Part shown: piece by piece, positions 1 to 5,298 of the stretch
Layout: every line of letters starts with the position of its first letter
Position numbering within the stretch: the first letter of the stretch is position 1
From: an uncultured Butyricicoccus sp.
GTDB taxonomy: Bacteria > Bacillota > Clostridia > Oscillospirales > Butyricicoccaceae
DNA: 5,447 nt
NCBI GenBank assembly: GCA_910584935.1
Contig: CAJUDU010000120.1
Coordinates: 1-5,447 of the forward strand
Direction: 5' to 3'
Translations under genes and position numbers: made by a program
The notes under the pieces: generated by a model
Database searches by the model: none
Seen by the model: only the letters and a program-made list of their open reading frames with translations
Told to the model about the DNA's origin: nothing

Positions 1-29
1 GGCGGGAATCAAAACCAACACATGATTGC

Positions 30-608
30 TTAAAGCAAAATGGGTTGGAGCTGTTTGCCACCCAATGCAGCCGTAATGGTTTCCGGAATGCGTTCCATAT
101 CTGCAACCAATGAACGTGGTTTTGCAGAAGGGGCATCTTGACCAAAGGGAACAAAATAATAATGCCGTCGGTTAAGTAATATCCCAATATTTTCAGCAGA
201 GCCAGATAAACCATCATTGGTCGATATCGCAAGAATAACGGGTGCTTCCCGTCGTAAGTGACTTTTGACGGCCATTGCAACCGGGGTATCAATGACAGAA
301 TGAGTAAGTTTTGCAAGTGTATTGCCTGTACAGGGAGCAACAACTAAAATGTCAAACATTGCTTTAGGTCCAATGGGTTCAGCGGCTTGTATGGTATCAA
401 TCGCAGGTGTACCGCATAATGATTCCAGACGGTTACGGAAATTGGCTGCTGCTCCAAAACGGGTGTCCATCATAGCAGCATTGCTGGATAGGATAGGGGT
501 TATTTCGTATTGTTTGGATGCTGACATGGTTTCCAGCACAGAAAGCACACGGGCAAACGTGCAAAAAGACCCTGTTAAGGCAAATCCCAAACGGATTGGC
601 GGTGTCAT
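30..608 (-). CDS. dpaB: Dipicolinate synthase subunit B (spore-specific flavoprotein)
   Basis: This is the flavoprotein subunit (SpoVFB/DpaB) of dipicolinate synthase. With DpaA it makes dipicolinic acid from the lysine-pathway intermediate dihydrodipicolinate in the mother cell, and the product is pumped into the forespore as Ca-DPA. The 192-residue length is normal for the family. Family signatures are visible in order: a flavin-binding start GFALTGSFCTF (residues 8-18), LVVAPCTGNTLAKL (88-101), DTPVAMAVKSHLR (107-119), ISTNDGLSGSAENIG (128-142) and YFVPFGQDAP (151-160). The ATG at 608 is preceded by AGGAGG (619-624, ten bases away) and overlaps the dpaA stop as ATGA, so the two were translated as a coupled operon. 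No promoter is visible directly upstream, because the upstream gene is broken at about 760. Nothing recognisable lies in the 29 bases after the stop. Identification is firm; separation from its promoter is inference. Confidence 0.95.
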   Translation of the reverse strand: MTPPIRLGFALTGSFCTFARVLSVLETMSASKQYEITPILSSNAAMMDTRFGAAANFRNRLESLCGTPAIDTIQAAEPIGPKAMFDILVVAPCTGNTLAKLTHSVIDTPVAMAVKSHLRREAPVILAISTNDGLSGSAENIGILLNRRHYYFVPFGQDAPSAKPRSLVADMERIPETITAALGGKQLQPILL

Positions 609-796
609 AAAATTTCTTCCTCCTGTAAAATAGAGTAAACTGTGTCCCGGATTGCACGCGCCGCTGATACGGGTGCAACTTTGCCTGGCAGGGATAATGC
701 CCAGATGGCGTGCCGTCCAAGTTCGCTTGCTGCTGTGAAATCCACCCCGGCGGGTGAGAAAATCAGGCAGGGCAAATGGTATATTGGACAGAATAG
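605..796 (-). CDS. dpaA: 3' portion of dipicolinate synthase subunit A gene, interrupted upstream
   Basis: This is the C-terminal part of DpaA (SpoVFA), the NAD(P)-binding dehydrogenase-like subunit of dipicolinate synthase. The frame ending with the TGA at 605-607 encodes a tail with clear DpaA landmarks: SPAGVDF (codons about 737-757), then LGRHAIWALSLPGKVAPVSA (about 665-721), and a final IRDTVYSILQEEEIL. A complete DpaA is close to 300 residues; only about 55 recognisable residues remain. Upstream of SPAGVDF the residues (HLPCLIF) no longer match what I expect of DpaA, and the frame stops at TAG 797-799 with no start codon suitable for a full gene. The frame between about 760 and 796 is therefore probably foreign DNA read by chance. 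The break sits directly next to a recombinase module, which suggests a reversible interruption rather than decay: the remaining codons show no frameshift or stop. Assignment of the fragment is strong; the exact break point is approximate to 10-15 bases. Confidence 0.85.
   Translation of the reverse strand, partial: LFCPIYHLPCLIFSPAGVDFTAASELGRHAIWALSLPGKVAPVSAARAIRDTVYSILQEEEIL
619..624 (-). promoter_or_regulatory. Ribosome binding site of dpaB inside the end of dpaA
   Basis: AGGAGG on the minus strand lies ten bases before the dpaB ATG at 608 and within the last codons of dpaA. Together with the ATGA stop/start overlap it supports translational coupling of dpaA and dpaB and fixes the dpaB start. 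Confidence 0.8.
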
Positions 797-800
797 CTAG
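745..800. other. Probable attachment-site junction (host dpaA / inserted element)
   Basis: DpaA-like coding sequence reads intact on the minus strand up to about 750-765 and then changes into sequence without DpaA character, closing at the stop at 797-799. A large serine recombinase gene starts about 140 bases further on, pointing away from the junction. In skin-like elements and prophages of this recombinase class the recombinase gene commonly lies beside one attachment site, so this stretch should contain one hybrid site (attL or attR) with the crossover core near the codons for SPAGVDF. I see no clear long inverted repeat that would fix the core. The partner site lies outside the window, so the exact core cannot be defined here. 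Confidence 0.5.
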
Positions 801-808
801 AATATATT
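779..808 (+). promoter_or_regulatory. Possible sigma-E-like promoter for the recombinase module
   Basis: GTATATT (779-785) and AATATATT (801-808) are separated by 15 bases, resembling the mother-cell sigma-E pattern (KMATATT, 14-15 bases, CATACAMT) in the ATATT and ATA cores. The usually important first C of the -10 element is A here, and the leader would be very short, with the ribosome binding site at 816. No good sigma-A promoter was found in the same interval. In B. subtilis the skin recombinase gene is sigma-E-dependent, which makes the resemblance meaningful, but AT-rich DNA can produce it by chance. Confidence 0.28.
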
Positions 809-831
809 AGAAGGGAAGGAGGGATGCAAAA

Positions 832-936
832 ATGAAGGCATCTGAGAATATTGTATGGGCGTTTTGTGAAGATGGGCAGCCATTAGAGGTATTATTAGTT
901 GATTTGATTCGGAAACATTTACAGCAGGAGAAATAA
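832..936 (+). CDS. Small 34-residue protein translationally coupled to the recombinase
   Basis: The ATG at 832 follows a strong site AAGGAGG (816-822) at a spacing of nine bases. The frame begins MKASENIVWAFCEDGQPLE and ends LIRKHLQQEK before the TAA at 934-936, which overlaps the recombinase ATG at 936 as TAATG. An alternative ATG at 824 reaches a stop after two codons and is excluded. The peptide is acidic in the middle, with a hydrophobic then basic C-terminal stretch (LEVLLVDLIRKHLQ) likely to form one amphipathic helix; there is no signal peptide. I do not recognise a named family. The good ribosome binding site and stop/start overlap argue that it is translated. It could act with the recombinase, for example in direction or assembly control, or serve only as a leader that delivers ribosomes to the recombinase start. 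Function is unproven. Confidence 0.65.
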   Translation: MKASENIVWAFCEDGQPLEVLLVDLIRKHLQQEK

Positions 937-2417
937 TGGGTATGCCGAAGATTGGGTTATATTTGCGGTTATCTCGCGAGGATGAAGCAGGGCGGGAATC
1001 CCAAAGCATCGAAAGCCAGCGGATGATATTACAGCATTTTTTGGCGGAGCATGGATGGCAGGCACATGAAGTTTATGTAGATGATGGGTGGAGCGGAGTA
1101 CAGTTTGACCGTCCAGCATTCCAAAGGATGCTGCGAGATATTGAAGCAGGGAAAATTAATGTTGTAATAACAAAGGATTTATCCCGTTTGGGACGGAATT
1201 ATGCGCGGGTTGGGGAATTGTTGGAAGAATATTTTCCAGCGCATGGGGTGCGATATTTATCCGCAAGTGAAGGGTATGATTCCGGGCAGGCAGGCGGCGC
1301 AGGGGAGTTTGCGCCATTTATTTCTATTTTCAATGATATGTATGCGCGCGATATTTCGCGTAAAGTCCGTGCCGCGTTAGATGCCCGGAAACAACAAGGG
1401 AAGTTTATCGGGGCGCAGCCGCCATTTGGATATTTGCGTGATGCCGCGCAAAAAGGCAAATTGATACCAGATCCACATACCGCAGAGGATGTTCGGTTGA
1501 TTTTCCGGCTGTATTTGGAAAGTGGATCGATAAGCGGTACAGCACAGCAATTAACCGCGCGCGGTATTTTGCCGCCAGCCTGCCGCAAAGGGTTGCCAAA
1601 CCACAGCAAAACCTGGAGCGCCCAAACGGTACGCCGTATTTTAGAAAACCCGACATATGCAGGACATTTGACCCAAGGCAGGGTTCGTATTTTGAGTTAT
1701 AAAGTCCGGCGGCGCATTGCGTTGCCGCCAGAAGATTGGTACATTGTTCGGGATACCCATGAACCGATTGTCAACGAAGCGGATTTTTTATATGCACAGC
1801 AGTTGTTAAAAACCCGTAGTTATCATAAGCAAAATATGCCGCCGCATTGCCTGACAGGGTTAGCTTTTTGTGGGGATTGCGGCGCGCCAATGGTACATAT
1901 GCGGGAAAAGGATCGGATTTATTTGATATGTCGGAATTACCGCCGGGGGAATGGCTGTACATCCCATCGGATACGGGAAGATACCGTTTTGGCAGCAATC
2001 ACAGATTCTTTGCGGCAGATTGTGCAAAAGGTACCGCTTGAAACAGCCCTGCTGCAAACTATGGCAGCAGAAAACAGTAAAACGTTGTCACAGCAAATAT
2101 CCCGCGCTAAAATGCGGGAGAAAAATGATGAACAGACATTATTGCAAATATATATGGATTATGCGGCAGGGAAGTTATGTGAGCAAGAATATATAGCACT
2201 TTCTATGGGAGTTAAGGCGTCATGGCGGCAAGTAAGGGAGGAAATCACGCAACTAACCCAGGCGCAAAGTCAAACTACAGCACAAAATAGCCATCGCATA
2301 CAGGATATCCTGGCATTTCATACATTGGAACGCACCGATGCGGTTCTGTTAATCAAGCAAATTCTGATTCAGCAAGGGCATGGTATCGAAATTCAGTTCC
2401 GCTTCCCGCAGCGCTAA
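936..2417 (+). CDS. Large serine site-specific recombinase (SpoIVCA/skin-type)
   Basis: This large serine recombinase would cut and rejoin DNA at two attachment sites through a covalent phosphoserine intermediate. The N-terminal resolvase domain (about 5-150) has YLRLS with Arg11 and the nucleophile Ser13, SIESQRMIL (24-32), and ITKDLSRLGRNY (78-89) with Arg84 and Arg87. The recombinase DNA-binding domain follows (about 160-290), including PPFGYL (162-167) and TWSAQTVRRILENPTYAGH (226-244). A zinc ribbon has CGDC (Cys312, Cys315) paired with Cys332 and Cys341, then a predicted coiled coil (about 375-445) and a hydrophobic C-terminal end. All catalytic and zinc residues are present and the 493-residue length matches SpoIVCA-like enzymes, so the gene looks functional. 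The start at 936 is chosen for its TAATG overlap with the small ORF and AGGAG at 926-930; ATG 942 is an alternative. Its place at a break in dpaA suggests that it catalyses precise excision. It ends at a strong bidirectional terminator. Confidence 0.93.
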   Translation: MGMPKIGLYLRLSREDEAGRESQSIESQRMILQHFLAEHGWQAHEVYVDDGWSGVQFDRPAFQRMLRDIEAGKINVVITKDLSRLGRNYARVGELLEEYFPAHGVRYLSASEGYDSGQAGGAGEFAPFISIFNDMYARDISRKVRAALDARKQQGKFIGAQPPFGYLRDAAQKGKLIPDPHTAEDVRLIFRLYLESGSISGTAQQLTARGILPPACRKGLPNHSKTWSAQTVRRILENPTYAGHLTQGRVRILSYKVRRRIALPPEDWYIVRDTHEPIVNEADFLYAQQLLKTRSYHKQNMPPHCLTGLAFCGDCGAPMVHMREKDRIYLICRNYRRGNGCTSHRIREDTVLAAITDSLRQIVQKVPLETALLQTMAAENSKTLSQQISRAKMREKNDEQTLLQIYMDYAAGKLCEQEYIALSMGVKASWRQVREEITQLTQAQSQTTAQNSHRIQDILAFHTLERTDAVLLIKQILIQQGHGIEIQFRFPQR

Positions 2418-2421
2418 CCTA

Positions 2422-2454
2422 AAAAGGCAGTGGACGATATCGCCACTGCCTTTT
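2422..2454. terminator. Bidirectional rho-independent terminator between recombinase and pspA
   Basis: AAAAGGCAGTGG (2422-2433) pairs perfectly with CCACTGCCTTTT (2443-2454), giving a 12-bp stem around a nine-base loop that contains the palindrome CGATATCG. The A-run on the left and T-run on the right make it work on both strands. It begins five bases after the recombinase stop and ends ten bases before the pspA stop codon position, so it serves both convergent genes. Confidence 0.9.
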
Positions 2455-2463
2455 ATATTTGGG

Positions 2464-3141
2464 TTATAAACCTATTTCTTTTTTGAGCCGTTCCAGTTCA
2501 TCATCCACAGCGGTACTGCCGCCGGAAGCATATTTATCCGCCAATGCGGCGGCTTCATCAGCTGGTTGGGCATTCAGTTCCGCCATAGCGTTTGCACTGT
2601 CCAGCATATGTTCTGCTTTAGCTTCCATTCGGTCAAAGGCACTCATTGCGCCAGCAGCCCGCCCGGATGCTGATGTCACTTCATTTAACTTCTGTTGAGT
2701 TTTGGCGACCGCTAATTTTGCCTTAATTGCTTGCCGCCGTCCATTTAATTCATTGATATCGCTGACTAGTTTATCATGCATTTGCCGCATTTTTGTGGCG
2801 TTTTCATGTGCTGCTGCATAAGTTGCCTGCAACCCTTCTGCTTTGGTTTCAAGCGATTGTTTTTTCGCAAGAAATACCCGTGCGTCATTTTCATTGCCAG
2901 CGAGCAAAGCTTTTTTGGCAAGGTCGCCATATTTGGCGATTTCCGCCGCGTTTTCATCCACAAGCCGTTTGCTGCGGCTTTCCTCCGCCATAACGCCTGC
3001 GGTTTCTTTTTTAACCTGAGCAAGACTTTCTGTCAAGTCACGCAGGTATTGGTCAATCATTTTTGCCGGGTCTTCTGCTTTGTCCAGCAAAGCATTGATA
3101 TTTGCTTTGATAATGTCATTAAACCGGGAAAGAATACCCAT
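2464..3141 (-). CDS. pspA: PspA/IM30 (Vipp1) family membrane-stress protein
   Basis: This 225-residue protein belongs to the PspA/IM30 family, ESCRT-III-related proteins that polymerise on the inner face of damaged or stressed membranes and limit proton leakage. Residues 1-20 (MGILSRFNDIIKANINALLD) form the membrane-binding amphipathic helix, followed by the characteristic EDPAKMIDQYLRDL (23-36). The rest is almost entirely alpha-helical and charged, predicting the long coiled-coil hairpin (about 25-150) and further helices ending LERLKKEIGL. There is no signal peptide or transmembrane segment, as expected. The start at 3141 is preferred because GGAGGG (3149-3154) lies seven bases upstream; a TTG five codons earlier would place the start on that site itself. 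It is the second gene of a unit with the TPM-like membrane protein, 23 bases downstream of it. No pspB, pspC or liaF-like partner is seen. The family call is firm; the exact stress signal is unknown. Confidence 0.93.
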   Translation of the reverse strand: MGILSRFNDIIKANINALLDKAEDPAKMIDQYLRDLTESLAQVKKETAGVMAEESRSKRLVDENAAEIAKYGDLAKKALLAGNENDARVFLAKKQSLETKAEGLQATYAAAHENATKMRQMHDKLVSDINELNGRRQAIKAKLAVAKTQQKLNEVTSASGRAAGAMSAFDRMEAKAEHMLDSANAMAELNAQPADEAAALADKYASGGSTAVDDELERLKKEIGL

Positions 3142-3164
3142 TTTTATGCCCTCCAATGTAAAAA

Positions 3165-4139
3165 TTAGTCTTTGTCCTGATATCGTTTTGCACGTTCTTC
3201 CACATCTGCGTCATCAAAGCTTTCCAGCGGCGTGCGCAGGATTTCTTCCAGCTGTTCTGCTTCACGGTTGCGTTGTGCTTTGGCACGTTTCCACCAGGAA
3301 AACAGCACAAGAACCAATAATAACAGCACAATGCCGCCGATAACAAATGGCACAGGCGAACGGGTAACCGCCATAATCCGGTCAGCTGTATCACGAAATA
3401 CGTAACTGAAAAATTGTTCATCATCAATATCCTGGGTGTAATACCGGCCAATATATCCGGAAAGAATGCTGATTGCTTCATCATCCAGCACACTTTCCGC
3501 TGCGTCACCAATATGGTATCCACAGTTATATGCACCATTTGCTTCTTGGAAAACAAGCAGGAAATGGGCTTCATCTGTGAATAACTGGTTGTAAGTGGCG
3601 CGGGCAAAGCTGGAAAGCTGCTCAATCGTGGGACTGTAATTCCCGTTTATATTATCTACAATATAAAGATAGGGCTGGATACCGGTTTTTTGATAAAAAT
3701 GCTTTAGCCCTGCGGTTAATTCACTGCGGTTTGTAATCCAGCCGAGTTCATCAGTATAATAATCGGTTTGCTGCGCCATGCCAGCCGGAAGAGCTTCACG
3801 GTGGGCAGTAGAAGCAGGGATATTGCTGCCAGTGCCGAGATTGCCTGCGACTGCACTAAATGCTAACGCAATCACGACAACAACAATTAAAATGACAGCA
3901 GTTGTCGCAGAAAACGGGCTGGTAATGGCGGCATTGCCATAGCTGCCGCCGCTGCGATACCGGCGATATCCGGGCTGATAACCCGGCGAATGGTGCGGAT
4001 AGCTGTTTCTTGTCTGCCGTGATGCGCTGCCGCGCCCACTGCGCCCGCCGCCGGAAAAACCACCGCTGCGCCCACCGCTGGAAAATCCTCCACTGCGTCC
4101 GCTGCTGCGCCCACCAGAGCTTCGCCCTGCACGTCCCAT
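3165..4139 (-). CDS. Two-pass membrane protein with Arg/Gly/Ser-rich tail and TPM-like external domain
   Basis: The ATG at 4139 gives 324 residues and follows AAAGGGG at a seven-base spacing; a TTG eight codons upstream is less likely. Residues 1-40 are almost only Gly, Arg and Ser with occasional Phe, in GRSSG/GGRSGGF repeats, followed by a Tyr/Pro/Arg-rich stretch (44-66). A transmembrane helix lies at 79-98 (ATTAVILIVVVVIALAFSAV) and another at 264-282, followed by a charged tail (283-324). By the positive-inside rule the Arg-rich tail and C-terminal end face the cytoplasm and residues about 100-260 lie outside. The external part resembles the TPM (YgcG/Psb32) fold: TGIQPYLYIVDN (152-163), AHFLLVFQEANGAYNCGYHI (191-210) and a helical end with YTQDIDDEQFF (234-244). 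TPM-type proteins often occur beside PspA or LemA family genes, and here pspA follows 23 bases downstream, so a joint membrane-maintenance role is likely. The TPM call is moderate; no enzymatic activity is claimed. Confidence 0.75.
   Translation of the reverse strand: MGRAGRSSGGRSSGRSGGFSSGGRSGGFSGGGRSGRGSASRQTRNSYPHHSPGYQPGYRRYRSGGSYGNAAITSPFSATTAVILIVVVVIALAFSAVAGNLGTGSNIPASTAHREALPAGMAQQTDYYTDELGWITNRSELTAGLKHFYQKTGIQPYLYIVDNINGNYSPTIEQLSSFARATYNQLFTDEAHFLLVFQEANGAYNCGYHIGDAAESVLDDEAISILSGYIGRYYTQDIDDEQFFSYVFRDTADRIMAVTRSPVPFVIGGIVLLLLVLVLFSWWKRAKAQRNREAEQLEEILRTPLESFDDADVEERAKRYQDKD
4026..4136 (-). repeat. Low-complexity GRS/GGF-encoding tandem repeats
   Basis: The first codons of the TPM-like membrane protein gene consist of degenerate direct repeats, seen on the plus strand as recurring CCACCGCTGCGCCCACC-type units, encoding RSSGGRSSGRSGGFSSGGRS and similar. 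The repeat is in frame and adds a flexible, strongly basic cytoplasmic tail. Such tracts can change length by slippage. Confidence 0.6.
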
Positions 4140-4186
4140 ATAAAAACCCCTTTCCGGTTCCAAAAGTCAAGTTGTCACTCGCTCAT

Positions 4187-4215
4187 ATTATACCATATCG
4201 GCGGATGGTTTTTAA
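4187..4215 (-). promoter_or_regulatory. Sigma-A-type promoter of the TPM-like gene and pspA
   Basis: On the minus strand TATAAT (4187-4192) is preceded by TGG, giving the extended -10 TGGTATAAT. Seventeen bases upstream lies TTAAAA (4210-4215), a weak -35 with four of six consensus bases. The -10 lies 47 bases before the ATG at 4139, and the region upstream is insulated by the terminator at 4246-4275, so this is the natural promoter of the two-gene unit. No clear operator or stress-sigma sequence was seen. Confidence 0.75.
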
Positions 4216-4245
4216 GGGTAAATTCAATCATTTCAAAAAAAAGAA

Positions 4246-4275
4246 TCCCTTTCGGCAGTGAACTGCTGAAAGGGA
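4246..4275. terminator. Rho-independent terminator after the predicted anti-sigma gene
   Basis: TCCCTTTCGGCAG (4246-4258) pairs with CTGCTGAAAGGGA (4263-4275) around the loop TGAA, with one G-T pair. On the minus strand it is followed by an eight-T run (4235-4242), so it ends transcription from the sigma/anti-sigma operon, whose last stop lies 48 bases upstream. A shorter T-run on the plus side (4279-4283) allows some function in the other direction too. Confidence 0.88.
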
Positions 4276-4323
4276 GAATTTTTGTATGAAAAAAAGAATT
4301 AGGGCAGAGGGGTTAGTATTGCA

Positions 4324-5298
4324 TTATGCCTGTTCGATTTCGGCATAAACGCCATAAATATAAGGGGTTTCGGTATCGGAATCGTCCAAAACCCTGCCAG
4401 TTGGCTGAGGGCCAAGCAAATCATTTTCGCTATAAACGACTTCCAATTTGCCTGTGCGCAAGGTTAAGGTTTGGGTTTGGGATGTGCCATCGGTAAAGGT
4501 GACGGTGACAGTCAGTTTTGCGTCCCTGAAAAAGTCAACACGTCTATGCCAATCTTTTTGCAGGTCATCGCTTTCTGCTGTAAGTTCTTCTTCGGTCTGC
4601 GGCGGCGCCCAAAAACCAAAGTTAAGGTCAGGGTTATAGCCTTCTGTAAAGCCATTTTCCAGGACATATGCCAGCGTTGCGGTATAAATGGTTGGGTCAT
4701 CATTGTTGTCATCCATATTTGCATAGGCAGAGCTGCCAAGCGCCACATAATCAGCGCCTTGAATACGCGGGTCGGTTTCCTCATAGAAACCAGGCATATC
4801 CGCATCGGTCAGACCGGTTATCTGAGTTTGGCGGTATAATTTGCCTTTATCAATGGAAGCGCTGACAGACTTAATATCATCGCCAGTGACTTGGAACAAA
4901 CAGCCAGAGAAAAACCCTTTATCAAGGGTATCGGCGCCCGAGCCGCTGCCAAAAATAATTTTATTGTTTTTTGGGGCAACGGTTTTGCCGGTATCGGCGG
5001 CATAAGCCACAAACCCAAAAGAATTTGCCATACTGCCTGCTGCTGAAACGCCATTTCCAGCGGCAGAGTTTGCCGGATTGCCATGCCCACGCCAAACGGT
5101 AACGCCGCCGCCAAGGATAAGCCCAAAGGCACAAGCGGTAGCAAGGATACGTTTTGCCATGCCAAACCGGGGGCGGCAGGGGCGGGATTGAGGCAAGGTG
5201 CCAGTTTCGCGCAGTTCACGCGCGGAAGTGAGCGTCCGTTGTTTCAGGGTTTCGGGCGCTTTGATGTCCTGTAAATGGCGCAGGTCGTTGGTTTTCAT
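4324..5298 (-). CDS. Predicted single-pass anti-sigma regulator with large external domain
   Basis: The 324-residue protein starts at ATG 5298, eight bases after GGAGG, inside the 3' end of an ECF sigma gene, the position typical of a cognate anti-sigma factor. Residues 1-49 form a short charged cytoplasmic segment (LRHLQDIKAPETLKQRTL at 6-23), followed by one transmembrane helix (50-69, ILATACAFGLILGGGVTVW) and a long extracytoplasmic region. Outside there is a Gly/Ser/Asn linker, then NSFGFVAYAAD (92-102), a phrase I associate with membrane-anchored sigma-operon proteins of Clostridia (DUF4179-like architecture). Near the C-terminus a beta-rich segment includes LTVTVTFTDGTSQTQTLTL. No zinc-binding HxxxCxxC anti-sigma motif is present, so if it binds sigma it does so by another N-terminal fold. 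Location and topology support sensing of an envelope signal; the signal is unknown. A single external Cys (in FFSGCLF) cannot form an internal disulfide there. The function is inferred from context. Confidence 0.7.
   Translation of the reverse strand: MKTNDLRHLQDIKAPETLKQRTLTSARELRETGTLPQSRPCRPRFGMAKRILATACAFGLILGGGVTVWRGHGNPANSAAGNGVSAAGSMANSFGFVAYAADTGKTVAPKNNKIIFGSGSGADTLDKGFFSGCLFQVTGDDIKSVSASIDKGKLYRQTQITGLTDADMPGFYEETDPRIQGADYVALGSSAYANMDDNNDDPTIYTATLAYVLENGFTEGYNPDLNFGFWAPPQTEEELTAESDDLQKDWHRRVDFFRDAKLTVTVTFTDGTSQTQTLTLRTGKLEVVYSENDLLGPQPTGRVLDDSDTETPYIYGVYAEIEQA

Larger units (their letters stand above)
755..2417 (+). mobile_element. One end of a skin-like element: junction, small ORF and serine recombinase
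   Basis: The module runs from the break in dpaA through the recombinase stop. It is called mobile because it splits a conserved sporulation gene and carries an intact site-specific recombinase of about the same length as SpoIVCA (about 500 residues), the recombinase of the Bacillus subtilis skin element in sigK. No transposase, terminal inverted repeats or phage structural gene is visible. The right end given here is only the end of the recognisable module: the N-terminal part of dpaA does not follow it, so the element either continues past 5447, with the pspA and sigma genes as cargo, or has been separated from its other half by rearrangement. Known precedents are skin in sigK and vfbin in spoVFB. 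That this copy is excised during sporulation is inference. Confidence 0.6.

Noticed and set aside
1..29. Possible start of another gene or terminator after dpaB
   Set aside because: Only 29 bases are visible, with no hairpin, start signal or recognisable coding sequence.
433..720. Open frame of 95 codons on the minus strand over the dpaA/dpaB boundary
   Set aside because: It is a shadow in another frame of the dpaA tail and dpaB, with no plausible protein features and no own ribosome binding site.
798..830. Minus-strand promoter reading into the dpaA fragment (TTGCAT, 17 bases, TATATT)
   Set aside because: The -35 matches only three of six bases and it overlaps the ribosome binding site of the small plus-strand ORF; too weak to call.
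1199..1609. 136-codon open frame antisense to the recombinase
   Set aside because: It lies wholly opposite a strongly supported recombinase domain, has an irregular Cys/Pro-rich composition and lacks a ribosome binding site.
3154..3156. TTG start giving pspA five extra residues
   Set aside because: That codon overlaps the GGAGGG ribosome binding site; the ATG at 3141 is correctly spaced and gives the canonical PspA N-terminus.
3119..3625. 168-codon frame on the minus strand overlapping the TPM-like gene
   Set aside because: It is an out-of-frame reading of the membrane protein gene; the frame with two membrane helices and a good start explains this region better.
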